From: Taenia hydatigena | Lineage: Eukaryota; Platyhelminthes; Cestoda; Cyclophyllidea; Taeniidae | Direction: 5' to 3' | Length of the DNA: 64,000 nt | Assembly: GCA_036345935.2 (NCBI GenBank) | Contig: JADWOT020000003.1 | Location: 19,486,509-19,550,508 of the forward strand | Shown: positions 1-10,637 of the stretch, in pieces | How the letters are laid out: each line of letters begins with the position of its first letter | Numbering within the stretch: the first letter of the stretch is position 1 | The notes under the pieces: generated by a model | Databases searched by the model: none | Seen by the model: the letters and a program-made list of their open reading frames with translations, nothing else | What the model was told of the DNA's origin: nothing | Program-made: the position numbers and the translations under genes

Positions 1-100
1 AAAGAGGCATGTTTTATGCTCTCCGTCGGCAGGGGTCAGCAGTTGTTCCCCATCTCTCGTGAGAGCAAGCAGACGCAGGTTGTGCGAGATCAGATTAACG

Positions 101-3100
101 CTAGATTGCGGACTTGCTAAAACTGATACGCAGATGTGAGTTCTCACTCAGTTGGGTGTTGTGAAGAGCCTAGGAGAAGGAAATTGAAAATAGCAGAATA
201 GCAGAATAGTACTATTGCAGGGTACAACATTGAACTAGTGACTTCGATTTCTGCCTCCTCAGGCGTCAATGCAACAAACGTACAATGAGGGCCTCCATTG
301 CACTCTCAACACTGTCCAGCTGTACGAGGGCCATCTTATTGTCTTTTCTGAAATGAAAATCAAAGGTGTTGTAACATATGATTGTGGAGGGGAATACCAA
401 TTCTCGCTCCGACCTTGTAGACGACACGCAAGCTGGTTAGCAATCCGCCAAGGGAATCAATTTACAATTGGATTGCGAGAAGGGGTAAGCGGATGTGCAT
501 TTACAAAAAAGACCACGGCAATTCACTTACGCTTGTTCTGGATGTTTCTGATAAAATCTAAGAAAAATAATGTCGCAAAAATGCATCCTTAATTTACGTG
601 GACTGGCACAATACCAAAAAAACACCCATATCATTATGACGGCCTAATTGACCAAAACGGGTTGAGTTTTTGGAGTGTATCTACTTCCTTCTCATCATTT
701 GCTGTTCGAAACGAGATATAGTTGACTCACGGGGCTCAGGAATCTACTGCATTGAAAACCAGATTGGCTATGCTAATGCCCATACCTGCGTTGATGTCAG
801 TAAGTAGTCAACTTACTGCATAAAACGGAACCCCACCACATCGAAGCCCTTCGAGTGAAAAAGCGACCGAACGTCATCCTCTGTAACGCTTGGAGGGATG
901 TTGCTCAGATGGAGGACATGACTTGGAGGATAGATATTTTGATAATTTTTCGAATTAGGCTTTCTGAACCGATGAAGCAGATTGTTAGAGTAATCCTTGG
1001 TCAGGTGATTGTCCTTGTCTTCCTTTGGCAGTTGCACATAATTGTGGCGCGAGATGGCTATCTTCATTGGCTGGCCCCAAAGCACTTTCTGGTTTAAATA
1101 CTGCATAGCTGAAAGGGGGCCGCCAAGCAAACGATAAGCCTAATTCGCAAGAAGACTCAACATTGAGCTTACGTGCCCTCGTAGCATCTACCAAATACTG
1201 TACTTGGAATTACCAATTACCTAATTTCACTGAAATAAACAAACAACCGCAACTGCTAGAGGAAGTCTTTATGGTTGCATCCAATGGACATGCGGTAACA
1301 CATGCACCTACCCAGTATGGCCTGTTGGGAGTCACTGAATTGAATGAGGGCGGTGTCCTTCTTGTTAAACATGATCTTCACGCGCACCACATCTCCGTAA
1401 ACGCCTAGGCAAACACGTGTAGCCAAGGTAAGTGGCACATCAAGCGTGTCTTTTCAGCCGTATGCTTCCAATTTGAAGAACAAAATGACGTTATTCAAAT
1501 ACTACCTGATAAAAGGGCTCGCTATACTTATAAAAGCAATTCTGCTACATCAGCCAAGGGATGAATGTGAAATCCCTAATAAGATAACGGCCAAAGTAAG
1601 ACAGAGTTCGAAGTCGGTAGCTGTCGACGGATAGCGAAAGGAAAGTAAGACAGTAGTAGACGTGTATGACCAATACCTGGTTCCTCTATGTAATACTTTA
1701 AATACAGCTGACAAGGAATAAATCCGGACGAATAAAGAATGAGGCGGTATGGAACTTGTGTAAACGAAGCAAGCAAAAAGGAGCTTACCAAACAAGGTAA
1801 ATAAGGCGTCCGGATACACTCGCTGAATTAAAATTGATAAATGGATAAGATGTGGTAGAGGATAAGTGACAAGTATAGGAAAATTGGGCAAGAGAAGTAT
1901 CACAGACAAGATCCACATATGATCCACCACGATTTTAGGGCAGACACGCGACGAAGACGACGCAGTTGGTGATTCAAGTGAGAGAGAGGGAGAAACAGAA
2001 AAGAATGAAAAACCAGAGTAAGCTGAAAGAACATTGGAGCGAAAGCAAGAAAAAGAATAGGACAGTCGTTAATGGCTTTGTGTAATAGATAAATTTAAGT
2101 CGAGACATTGTAAAAATAGGAGCAAATATCTTTACCAAAAATTTGGCTGCGTGTGAAAAGCGTACTAATGGCCAACAGAAACGGGACAAAGACGCCCTGT
2201 AAATGACGCTAAAAACGTCCTTGAACAATTCAAGACTGGTCAGGAAATCGAATAACATCCAGATTATTTGATGGGAAGGAAACAGAGGTAGGTCCGTGAA
2301 ATGATCTCCAGAGGCGGGAGTATATCAAACCCTTTCTCTATTAGTGATTCATGAACGTACCTCCTCGTTGAGGTTAGAGACAATGAGAACAGTGCTTCCA
2401 TTATTGTTGAGAGGCAAACGGATTGCCAGGGAGGATGATTGCGCGGCAGCTGCAGCTGCTTGGGCTGCAGTGAGCTTTTGCAGAGCTGTAACTGACTGCG
2501 AAACTGATCCGGCACCTGAAAACTGACCGTTTCCACTTCCAGCGCGGCCACTACCAGACTGACCCTGACTGGCAGCCGCATTATTAGCCGCAGCCGAGAA
2601 TGCCAGCAGGGATGCCATAGCAGGATTAATGGCTGTTCCATTTGCCGTATTTGGGAATGCCGCACCACTCTGTCAATCGAAGGTAACAACTAGTACGAAC
2701 ACAACTACAACGCCATATGAGCATAAAAGCCGTGCCAGATGGTGTCACCTGTGCGGAAAGCGACATGAAGCTGGCAGTGGCAGCTGCAGCGGCAGGAGAA
2801 AGCTGCAAACCGGCTTGTTGGGCAAGTGCCATAAGCTGTGTGGTGAACTCAGTCATTCGGCATGCGTTGTTGTTCGCCGCCGCAGCTACCCAAGCGGGTG
2901 GCACAGCAGCAGGAGTTTGTTGGTGTGGATGCAGCATGGTCGGACCACCTGCCGTGCCAGCAAATTGCGAAATTGCAGCCGCAACGGCGGAATTCGAGCC
3001 GAAAGCGTGGCCACCTTGGCTATGCCCACCACTATGGGACATGTTGTTAGACATCCCGGCTGATGGCAGCCTACGAAGACTCATCAGTTCCTCTTCTGTT

Positions 3101-3884
3101 AATGGGTTGAGCACATAATCACGACACTTCTGGCTCTCCTGACGGATTTCAAGAGGACCACGGTTCTTTGAAAACTCTACCGAAAGTTGGCAGCATCCAG
3201 TGTAGATATTTTGCCGATTTAAATGCTAGAAGTCATCGTTTTATTAAAATCAAGCAACAAAAGTACGCAAGTGGATGTGAGGCAAAAGACTTACCAGCAT
3301 GGCTACAAAAGCTTGTAAGTGGTTTTCGAACTCGATAAAACCTTGATAATGGTCATTCTTTAGAAAAATAATAACACGGAGGATCTTCCCAAACCTATGG
3401 AAGATCTGACACTAGGCAACAGTAAAAGTGGCTTTACTTTATAGATAATAATGTGGTTAATTTGCTGATCCATGATCTCCTCAATGATGATTCGGAGGAC
3501 TGTGTTCGGATTCCCCTGATTAGCTCCAGAAAGATCCTGCTGTACAACCGAGTTCGCCCTTTGAATAGCTTGATTCACCATGGCATTCTCAGCCTTTAAT
3601 TCTAAGTGTGGATGTTTGGAAAATTGTAGAACAAGCTGACGGCCGTGTAGTATAGCTGGGTATTCTTGATAGTATTCCACCATATCCATGGCACTTTCAA
3701 GAAGCTCCATTTCTATTAGGGCCTGACTACTTCGTTTTGACAACACCATATTCTTCAAAAAGCCGAAGGGAATCGCTAGTAGTGTAACGTCCTGTTCAGT
3801 AGCATCTGCAGGGAGGCTTCGGATGTGGACAACATTTGACGGAGGGGTATCAACTTGATCCATTCTCGACTTCAACAGTAACAT
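101..3884 (-). CDS. PTBP: Polypyrimidine tract-binding protein (PTBP/hnRNP I), nine coding exons
   Basis: Nuclear RNA-binding splicing regulator that binds CU-rich RNA. Coding exons read on the minus strand: 3884-3438, 3405-3295, 3225-2749, 2669-2361, 1822-1789, 1404-1312, 1108-817, 347-284 and 169-101. They join in frame to 631 residues, with the stop at 103-101. RRM1 is about residues 16-95 ([14 protein letters not shown]), RRM2 about 127-215 ([29 protein letters not shown]), RRM3 about 438-520 ([27 protein letters not shown]) and RRM4 about 553-631 ([17 protein letters not shown], ending [10 protein letters not shown], as in vertebrate PTB). The RRM2-RRM3 linker is about 200 residues, rich in Ala, Gln, Ser and His, and longer than in vertebrates. 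The first intron (3437-3406) is only 32 nt. The start is uncertain: MLLLKSR at 3884 or MDQVD at 3863; an upstream 5' exon is possible because the frame stays open upstream. Family assignment is very secure. Confidence 0.93.
1789..1822 (-). other. PTBP: 34-nt PTBP exon encoding the start of RRM3
   Basis: This exon encodes [11 protein letters not shown] plus the first base of a Gly codon. It lies between an acceptor (taattcag) and a donor (gtaagctc) on the minus strand. Size and position equal the regulated 34-nt exon of vertebrate PTBP1 (exon 11) and PTBP2 (exon 10). Because 34 is not divisible by three, skipping joins the GAG GAG end of exon 2669-2361 to 1404 and reads eight codons before TGA at 1380-1378. 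Flanking introns are the long ones of the gene (538 and 384 nt). Confidence 0.88.
1974..2060 (-). promoter_or_regulatory. Pyrimidine tract with PTB-type motifs upstream of the 34-nt exon
   Basis: Read on the minus strand this intronic stretch is strongly CU-rich, with repeated UUCUU, UCUUU, CUUUC and CUCUCU words. These are the motif types bound by PTB. It lies about 150-240 nt upstream of the 34-nt PTBP exon, where PTB-binding tracts sit in vertebrate PTBP1/2. Function is inferred. Confidence 0.5.
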
Positions 3885-5558
3885 CAGAGTATATGAAACT
3901 ATACCTTCTTGTGTTCATTAATTTCTATTTCCATTGCGGCAGTATGCCCTTCACCATTAGGGGTTACAGCTTCTGCATCCGGAACGCGCTAAAAATCGTG
4001 ACCGCCCGTATAATTAAAGACCTAGTTGCGCTACATGCACGTGCGAGAAATTGAACTCGGGTGCAAAATAAGCATAAAACGAAAAGCGTTTGGGAAAAAT
4101 GTAAGCTAACCACAGAAAGTTACCTTTCGCTTGCTGGACTAAAACATCAAAAAAGGGGTCATTTAGAATACTTATCGAAGATTCACAGTCATTTATAAAA
4201 TACATGAGGTGACAATAGAACTATAACAAGGATCTCTTAAAAATTAGAATCCTAAACACAAGCTTAGTCGAACCCAAAGACACGTACCATAAGTTGGGAG
4301 TACGACAATGAAGACATGGCGGACGCAGCCACAAGTTCACCAACGAAAAACTTCTCGAGATTCATTCAAACACTAAACATAGAAATGCTGGAAATTCTAA
4401 ACTTTAATTTTGAGGAACTAGGCTTGGATCATCTACATGCCTTAAGAATTCCCGACTGTCATGGGATTTGCTCATCAAAGTAAACGAAACGTCAAATCCT
4501 GATAGCGGAGCCCGGTGTTATAAGGTATATTAACGGGTAAAAAAGTTAAGCCAAATAAAGTGCTTCTATCCATTATCTGTTAAGCGGTTCGCATTAGACT
4601 AAAGGCAAAATGCGTCATCGGTTTTGGTTTCGTTTTACTTGCAGCACTCCGAGATTTCCTGAAGGCAAGTGAAAAAATAGCATTCTGGGAGAATAATGCT
4701 TAGTGGCAAGTGGAATGAGTTGCAGCCACTAACATTACGCAAAGACCAGCCCACTGGGTGAGGGCGTAATGATCAACCAAGCCAGTACCCGGAATCGCGA
4801 GTTGAACAAAAAAGTCGATGCCCTTCACAACTTTGTAAGTTTGAGGGTTGCGTCGCTGCCAAAGATTAAATCAACATTCAGACTTTGTGCTCATATTGTC
4901 CCTACTTTGTTGGATGACAGACAAATCCCTCTTGAATTTGATTGAATCCTCAGAAAGTGTATTACCAGCAAATGGGGCGGCGGAGGATTGAAGCCCTCCC
5001 CCATATTCCGAATACCACACCCTTGGTGGAAGCACAGAGGCGCAATACCAAAAAAATAGGAGTTATTTACACCAACAGAGTATTATTATAGCATTATTCT
5101 CCTGCTCTTCCTTTTCTTTGCGATCGTTCTTGGAAAGGGAATATTTCTTCTCTTGAGATGCCTTTAGTGCGCTCGGTAACGTGAACTAATAAGGTTTTAA
5201 AAGAGCTAAGGAGTTGGAAGGGGGACTTCACTCTGCATCGCTTTAGTCGACCTTCTTCTCAGGCAGGTTTGAGTTATAATCCCGCCTCCTGTCCAAAAGT
5301 CACATTCGAAGAAACATAGATGCTACATAGGTGCTGAATAAATATCTAGTCAACGGATAAATCAAAACTAACCCTTGGTGCCACCTGACCACGCTCAACG
5401 CAATTTCATCCATAGGAAAACGTTGGGTATTTTTGTAGTCAACCACGATCGACAGGAGACTGTTTGTTATGTCTGCTGATACCCTTTTTCCAAGTCTAGT
5501 AAAAGCCTTCTACCTAAAAGACTGGTTGTTGGAGAACATAGCGCATTGTGATGATGCT
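3885..5558. other. Intergenic region upstream of PTBP, no gene recognised
   Basis: No conserved protein segment, tRNA or clear repeat seen. It lies between the PTBP start (minus) and the first LTR copy, and may hold the PTBP promoter and a 5' untranslated or short coding exon that I could not place. Confidence 0.4.
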
Positions 5559-5744
5559 TGTAGTACTTTGTTTGTTGGAACTACCGGTTTCGGTCAAGGT
5601 CACAGAGGTGGCCATCTTGCTCTAGCTGCGTAGGCTGGCCTCCGGGCCATGCCGGCAGCCTATTTTCCTCTGCCCGTTGAATACATATATTCTACCCCAG
5701 CGTTCTGCCTTCTTTTGCCTTCGAAGGAGCGTCGGGATGCTACA
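5559..5744 (+). mobile_element. Solo LTR of the TRIM element, with target site duplication
   Basis: A 186-bp copy of the LTR found at 6859-7043, in the opposite orientation. It starts TGTAGTACTTTG and ends GATGCTACA. It is flanked by perfect 5-bp direct repeats ATGCT (5554-5558 and 5745-5749), as expected after LTR-LTR recombination of an inserted element. Several substitutions from the complete copy make it older. The short ORFs here are not genes. Confidence 0.9.
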
Positions 5745-6189
5745 ATGCTGCTATCTACCGAGGGCTGAGGATTTTGGACGAATCCGAATTTGTCCTTCCT
5801 CCTTTAATTGATGGCAAATTTTAGGTCATGAGTGTAGAGGGTTATTATTATTATTATAAGTCTAAACACGCCTCGACATCGTTATTATAAGTAAGAGAGA
5901 AGGTACAGCGGGGCCTTGTAGGAGAGTTCAGAACGGGAATAAGTCGCGCTCCTTGGAGTCGCCACGCCTCCCCGCAACCAGGTTCAAATTGTTCCCCCGC
6001 CTCTGGCCCACAAAGCATATTTAAAGAACATAAGTATTACAATGAGCTTTATCTATTCTGGTCGTTTTCTACCGAGAAGTTTAGCCACACTGATTCCTTG
6101 TTTATCAGTCATTAGATGCAAATCCCAAACTTGGAAATTTGCCCGAACCTAATAGCGCAATAATGTTACTTTTCATTGTCCATGGTTTT

Positions 6190-6374
6190 TGTAGCGTCCC
6201 GAGGCTCCCTTAAGGCAAGAGAAGGCAAAGTGGCAGGATAGAATATATATATTCACCGGACAGAGGGAGAACGGCTGCTGGCGTGGCCCAGAGGCCAGCC
6301 CACGCAGCTAGGGCAATATGGCCATCTCTGTGACCTTGACAGAAACCGGCAGTTCTAACGAACAAAGTACTACA
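6190..6374 (-). repeat. 3' LTR of the complete TRIM
   Basis: 185 bp, TG..CA in the element sense. It contains the palindrome gaatatatatattc, a likely TATA region for the LTR promoter. It is preceded in the element sense by the polypurine tract. Confidence 0.9.
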
Positions 6375-6858
6375 TTGCCCCTCTCCTCTTTCGAGCGTCG
6401 TCCCCGACGCACCCCTTGGTACACCTCCAGCCTCAGCCATCACAACATACTCAGTGCTGAAGAAGCACCCACGAGCTAACCATGCCAGTCGCCGACATTC
6501 GACGCGATTGAGGCGATGCTTGACACCAACGTCAGTGATCCCTCTTGACAGTGCATTGCACTTCGAGTTTCGTCTGGCTTGGAAACAATGTTCGGAATAA
6601 GTGGTTCTGCCGACCATCAGTATGTCCGTAGGGGGCGTTAGTACGCCGATCTCTTTCCAGGCGGTCCATGGCTAGTGTCGCTTCAGTTATTGATAGCTTT
6701 CTTGTAGAACACGGAGATGGGTTAGATGCCGGAGGTGGACGTCGTTTTTGGCCCGTCCATAGCACATGCACTTCTTTCGCACCACTGCAACATGCCGCAG
6801 GTGATAGAGATCGGGATGAAAACCCTATAGAGTAGGGTCCGCTTTCCGCTGCCACCAA

Positions 6859-7043
6859 TGTAGCGTCCCGAGGCTCCCTTAAGGCAAGAGAAGGCAAAGT
6901 GGCAGGATAGAATATATATATTCACCGGACAGAGGGAAAGCGGCTGCTGGCGTGGCCCAGAGGCCAGCCCACGCGGCTAGGGCAATATGGCCACCTCTGT
7001 GACCTTGACAGAAACCGGCAGTTCTAACAAACAAAGTACTACA
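6859..7043 (-). repeat. 5' LTR of the complete TRIM
   Basis: 185 bp, five mismatches to the copy at 6190-6374. It is followed in the element sense by the tRNA-Leu-like primer-binding site at 6857-6846. Confidence 0.9.
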
Positions 7044-7324
7044 GTTTTAGTGTCCTAAAATGGACGCAGCTTTTCTACATTGCTTAAATGCGCCTAACAG
7101 TCAAGTATAAGCCTGTTTTAAGTTGCACTCCTTACTACCGATGTAGAGCCCTAAAATTCCCGAGAAATCCTCCTAACTGCAGCATATTTTAACTTTTGTC
7201 ACCTTCAAGCAACAAAGAAATTCCCTCTTCTATTATGTTGCAATAGGAATGCACTAGAAGTAATAACATGGTTTCCTTTAGAAGAATCACAGTTATAATG
7301 AACACCACTTACACTCTAATGTAA

Positions 7325-7380
7325 CCAATGAAAATTTGAGGGATTAGCCAATAAGAGGCCCAGTAAGAAAGTTCTAGTAA
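7325..7380 (+). promoter_or_regulatory. Likely DNAJB promoter: CCAAT boxes and a heat-shock-like element
   Basis: CCAAT occurs at 7325-7329 and 7348-7352. At 7367-7379 the sequence GAAagTTCtaGTA is a near match to the nGAAnnTTCnnGAA heat-shock element, with the third unit one base off. It lies about 50 nt upstream of the HSP40 start codon and 320 nt downstream of the TRIM. The motifs are direct observation; heat-shock control is inference. Confidence 0.5.
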
Positions 7381-7426
7381 CTTTGTTTGCTTGACACTAT
7401 CGTGTATTTTCTGTGGTTGTCCTATT

Positions 7427-9552
7427 ATGGGTGTTGATTATTACAAAGTGCTAGGCCTCGAAAAAGGAGCTAGTGAGGATGATATTAAAAAGGCCTACAG
7501 AAAAATGGCCTTGAAATATCATCCTGATAAAAATAAGTCTCCAAATGCTGGGGAGAAGTTCAAACAGATTGCTGAAGCTTATGAGGTACTCGTTTCTTTC
7601 CGTTTATAACCTTTTTTAGGTATTGAGCGATCCAAAGAAAAGGGAAATATACGACATGTATGGTGAAGAAGGTCTGAAGGGCGGGGTTGGTGGCCCAAGC
7701 GGTCGATCTGACGGCACGACTTTCACCTTTACCAGTGATCCTCGTGAGACATTCCGAGCGTTCTTTGGCACGGATGATCCCTTCAGCACTTTTATGAGTT
7801 TTGGCAGTGGCAGTAAAGGCACAGAGTTCATGGATGTTGATAGCGATTTCCTTAACCGAGGTGCATTCAGTGTAAGTTGGTTTTTTTTAAATAATTGTAC
7901 TTTATTTATGTCAAATGGTTCGCTGTTAAAAAACATACCTGGTAGAGACCAAAATCGCATGTCATATGACCACTTATGACTTGAATGCTGTAGTTTCCAG
8001 AGTCTACTCTATTTGAACTAATGAGAAATTAAGTTAAAATTGCATCTCCTCTGGGAAAGGGGTAGTTTATCGAATTTTGCGAAAAGTTACAGGCAGCTGT
8101 CTTCTACTTTTGAAATGGCCTTGCAACAAGAGTAGGTAGAAGCTTGCATTAGCTGCAAGTTGCTTAGTTTTTTGTAATTTCCTCAGTAGCTTTGCGTACC
8201 GGTTCATTGTTGTGCTCCTATTCGGTTCGTATTTTGTAAGGTAACCGCAGATTCCAAGCGTTCTTATTGTCAATACAATCCTATAATCTCTTCATAATTT
8301 GTTTATTTTAACGTCACTTATCATCATTTATAACCTCGTCAGCCAAACGGGTATACTACATTTCCATGTTTTCGTACGTAACTGTAGTCCGAATTTTTAA
8401 CGTCTGAGTTAATCATGAGCACAGCCAAGAAATGGTGTGGTAATGACCTCAGTATTGCTTCCACTTCCACCAATTATTGCTATACTTAGGGAAGCGAGCA
8501 TGCTCCTTGGTGGGCCTTACTAGCAGTCCTTAAACGTGTTCAACTGTTTTGGGCCTTTTTTGTGCACAATTTCCGTTAAGACCTTTTCTCAGTGCAATTA
8601 GCTGGAGTTTACAGATGGGCTCTTCCATTTGGTCTCTAATGTTCCATAAATGGTATTCTCGTGGCTTTTAGTGTTCGAAATATTCAACTTCTTTTGTTTT
8701 GTTCGCCTTCTGATAATCTCGGTTCCCATTTTTGATACATTCCTGGATACTTTAATCATCAGTTCAATTTAAGCAGCACTAGTCCATGTGGGCTGATGAT
8801 GTTTTGTGGTACCCGAAGCAATAATTTGATTGCATCTTTTTTTTATTCACGGGTCGAATAGGCCCGTTTCAAGCGTGAAGGTAGTTTATCATTGGAATTC
8901 AAATGTAGTGTTGTTAATTGTTTGTACGTGGCTGTATATTTTTGCTCAGAGCATATTTATGAACGCGGGAGGCGGTGGCGCATCACGCAGTCGACGAACC
9001 CAGGATCCACCCATTCACCACGACTTGAGTGTGTCCCTAGAGGACGTGCTTTATGGCACCACTAAGAAGATGCGCATCACACGACGACGCATGGACGGTG
9101 GCACTGAGGAGAAGGTACTAACCATCGACGTTCGCAAGGGGTGGAAGGCGGGTACGCGCATCACCTTCCCCCGAGAGGGTGATGAACGTCCCAACACCAT
9201 CCCTGCCGACATTATTTTCACCGTTAAGGATCGTTCGCACAAGTATTTTAAACGCGACGGCGCCGATGTCCGCTACACCGCCAAGATTGGACTGCGTGAC
9301 GCTCTGTGCGGCTGTCAGATTCAAGTGCCCACCATTGATGGGAGAAAGGTGCCATTGAAGGTGGAAGATTGTGTCATCAAGCCTGGCACCACCCGTCGGG
9401 TCAGTGGTCAGGGTTTGCCCTATCCCAAGGAACCCAACCGTCGCGGTGACATAATTGTGGATTTCGATATTGTCTACCCGGACCGTATTTCACCCGCGGA
9501 CAGAGAGGCGTTGATGCGAATCCTGCCACCATATACTCAGCCAACCCTGTGA
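7427..9552 (+). CDS. DNAJB: DnaJ homolog subfamily B (HSP40, DNAJB1/4 type), three exons
   Basis: Class B (type II) HSP40 co-chaperone of HSP70, cytosolic or nuclear. Exons 7427-7585, 7620-7871 and 8950-9552 join in frame to 337 residues, the length of human DNAJB4. J domain is residues 1-70 with [11 protein letters not shown] and the catalytic HPD (YHPDKNK). A Gly/Phe-rich region follows ([24 protein letters not shown]). The two C-terminal substrate-binding domains include [39 protein letters not shown] and [17 protein letters not shown]. No cysteine zinc-finger domain is present, which fits class B. Intron 1 (7586-7619) is only 34 nt; intron 2 (7872-8949) is about 1.1 kb. An AATAAA overlaps the end of the gene just after the stop (about 9555). 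Confidence 0.96.
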
Positions 9553-10637
9553 AAATAAAAGAAGCACTCGCCCACGCACTCAAACCCTTCCTCACATTCT
9601 CTGCTAAGCTTGTCCACTTCCTCTATGTGTTTGTACTGCATGTGCTCGGCCACTTTCGTGCGGTTGCAACCATTGTTGATAAGGCTTTGTACTTAGCAAC
9701 ACATATATTTAACCCGGACTCTAGTCTTGACTTTCCTTGCGTGGACATGCTTCCATCTTTGTCGCCTTATCCGTGTACGTTACCAGTGTCTTGGGGAGGT
9801 TTGGCTCCATCCTCACTGCTTGGCGTTTTGACCATGCACCATCGCAAGTGTGTGGACACACCTTTTGCAATAGCACAGATGAGTACCTAGCTTAAGGTTA
9901 TCCCCGCCCCATATTCTTTAACTGCTTGGAACCTATCGGCAAAGGCTTCAATGCGAAGGTGATGTAGCGGCTTGCGAGATCGTTTTGTTCTTCGAAGGCC
10001 AAATTCTCACCCTGGCGCATGGTCTTTAAGCTACAAATGCTTTAGATTAGTGGGGTATCGACAAGAACTCCAGACGAAAAAGCGGAACTGTCACAAACTC
10101 TTGGTTTGTTTACAGGTTCCTTCGATTTTATGCACCCTATGGGGGGGCCAAAGATTAATCGATTAGAGGTGGATCTAGGTTTTCGAAGTCAACCATTTAA
10201 TATGTATGTTCCGAGAGATGTATGAAGGGGTCGAGTCTTCTATCATATTATTTTTGGTAAGGAGTATGATGCCAACAACGGGGTGCAGGATCATTAACCA
10301 TTCGACATTCGCGAGCCCTCCAGAGTGTGTGGTTTAAGGCGTTACGTGGCCTAATGTCGAAGTGGCCTTCTGCGATTGGTCATACTTTTGCTGAGATTGA
10401 CTTAGAAATCAAACTCATTTCCTGGGAAGAATTGCGGTGAGTAAGCTGTTAAATATGCCTTGTTTGTAAGCATAAAGTTTTTTCATACAAGGGTGTTTCA
10501 TACACTTCAAGACTAGCTAAGTTAATCTTGCAAGTGGCAATCTATTGTACTTGTACAGAAACCTACAAAACACTATTAAATGTAGCTTTGTGGCTTGGAA
10601 ATATTACTTTTTGATCTATTTAAAATTAAAATTTAGA
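9553..10637. other. Spacer between DNAJB and ENTPD, no gene seen
   Basis: It holds the DNAJB 3' untranslated region and presumably the 5' end of the NTPDase gene. Open frames here are short and show no recognisable domain. Confidence 0.4.

Larger units (their letters stand above)
6190..7043 (-). mobile_element. Complete TRIM (terminal-repeat retrotransposon in miniature), 854 bp
   Basis: Two 185-bp direct repeats (6190-6374 and 6859-7043) differ at five positions (about 97% identical) and flank 484 bp of internal DNA. Both begin TG and end CA. The target duplication GTTTT is at 6185-6189 and 7044-7048. On the minus strand, one base after the 5' LTR (6859-7043), comes TGGTGGCAGCGG (6857-6846), complementary to a tRNA-Leu 3' end (CCGCTGCCACCA). 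Just before the 3' LTR is a purine run (minus strand of 6378-6391). It therefore has primer site and polypurine tract but no gag or pol, so it must be moved by enzymes from another element. ORFs inside it (6210-6617, 6532-6897) look incidental. Taeniid tapeworms are known to carry such TRIMs. Confidence 0.93.

Noticed and set aside
1974..2258. 94-codon Phe/Ser/Leu-rich minus-strand frame
   Set aside because: It is the pyrimidine-rich intron upstream of the 34-nt PTBP exon; the composition alone gives Phe, Leu and Ser.
2629..3118. Plus-strand open frames of 133-144 codons
   Set aside because: They are antisense shadows of the Ala-rich linker exon of PTBP on the minus strand.
6210..6897. Open frames of 121-135 codons inside the TRIM
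   Set aside because: They cross LTR boundaries or lie in the internal region, are not kept open in the other copies, and the element type is non-coding.
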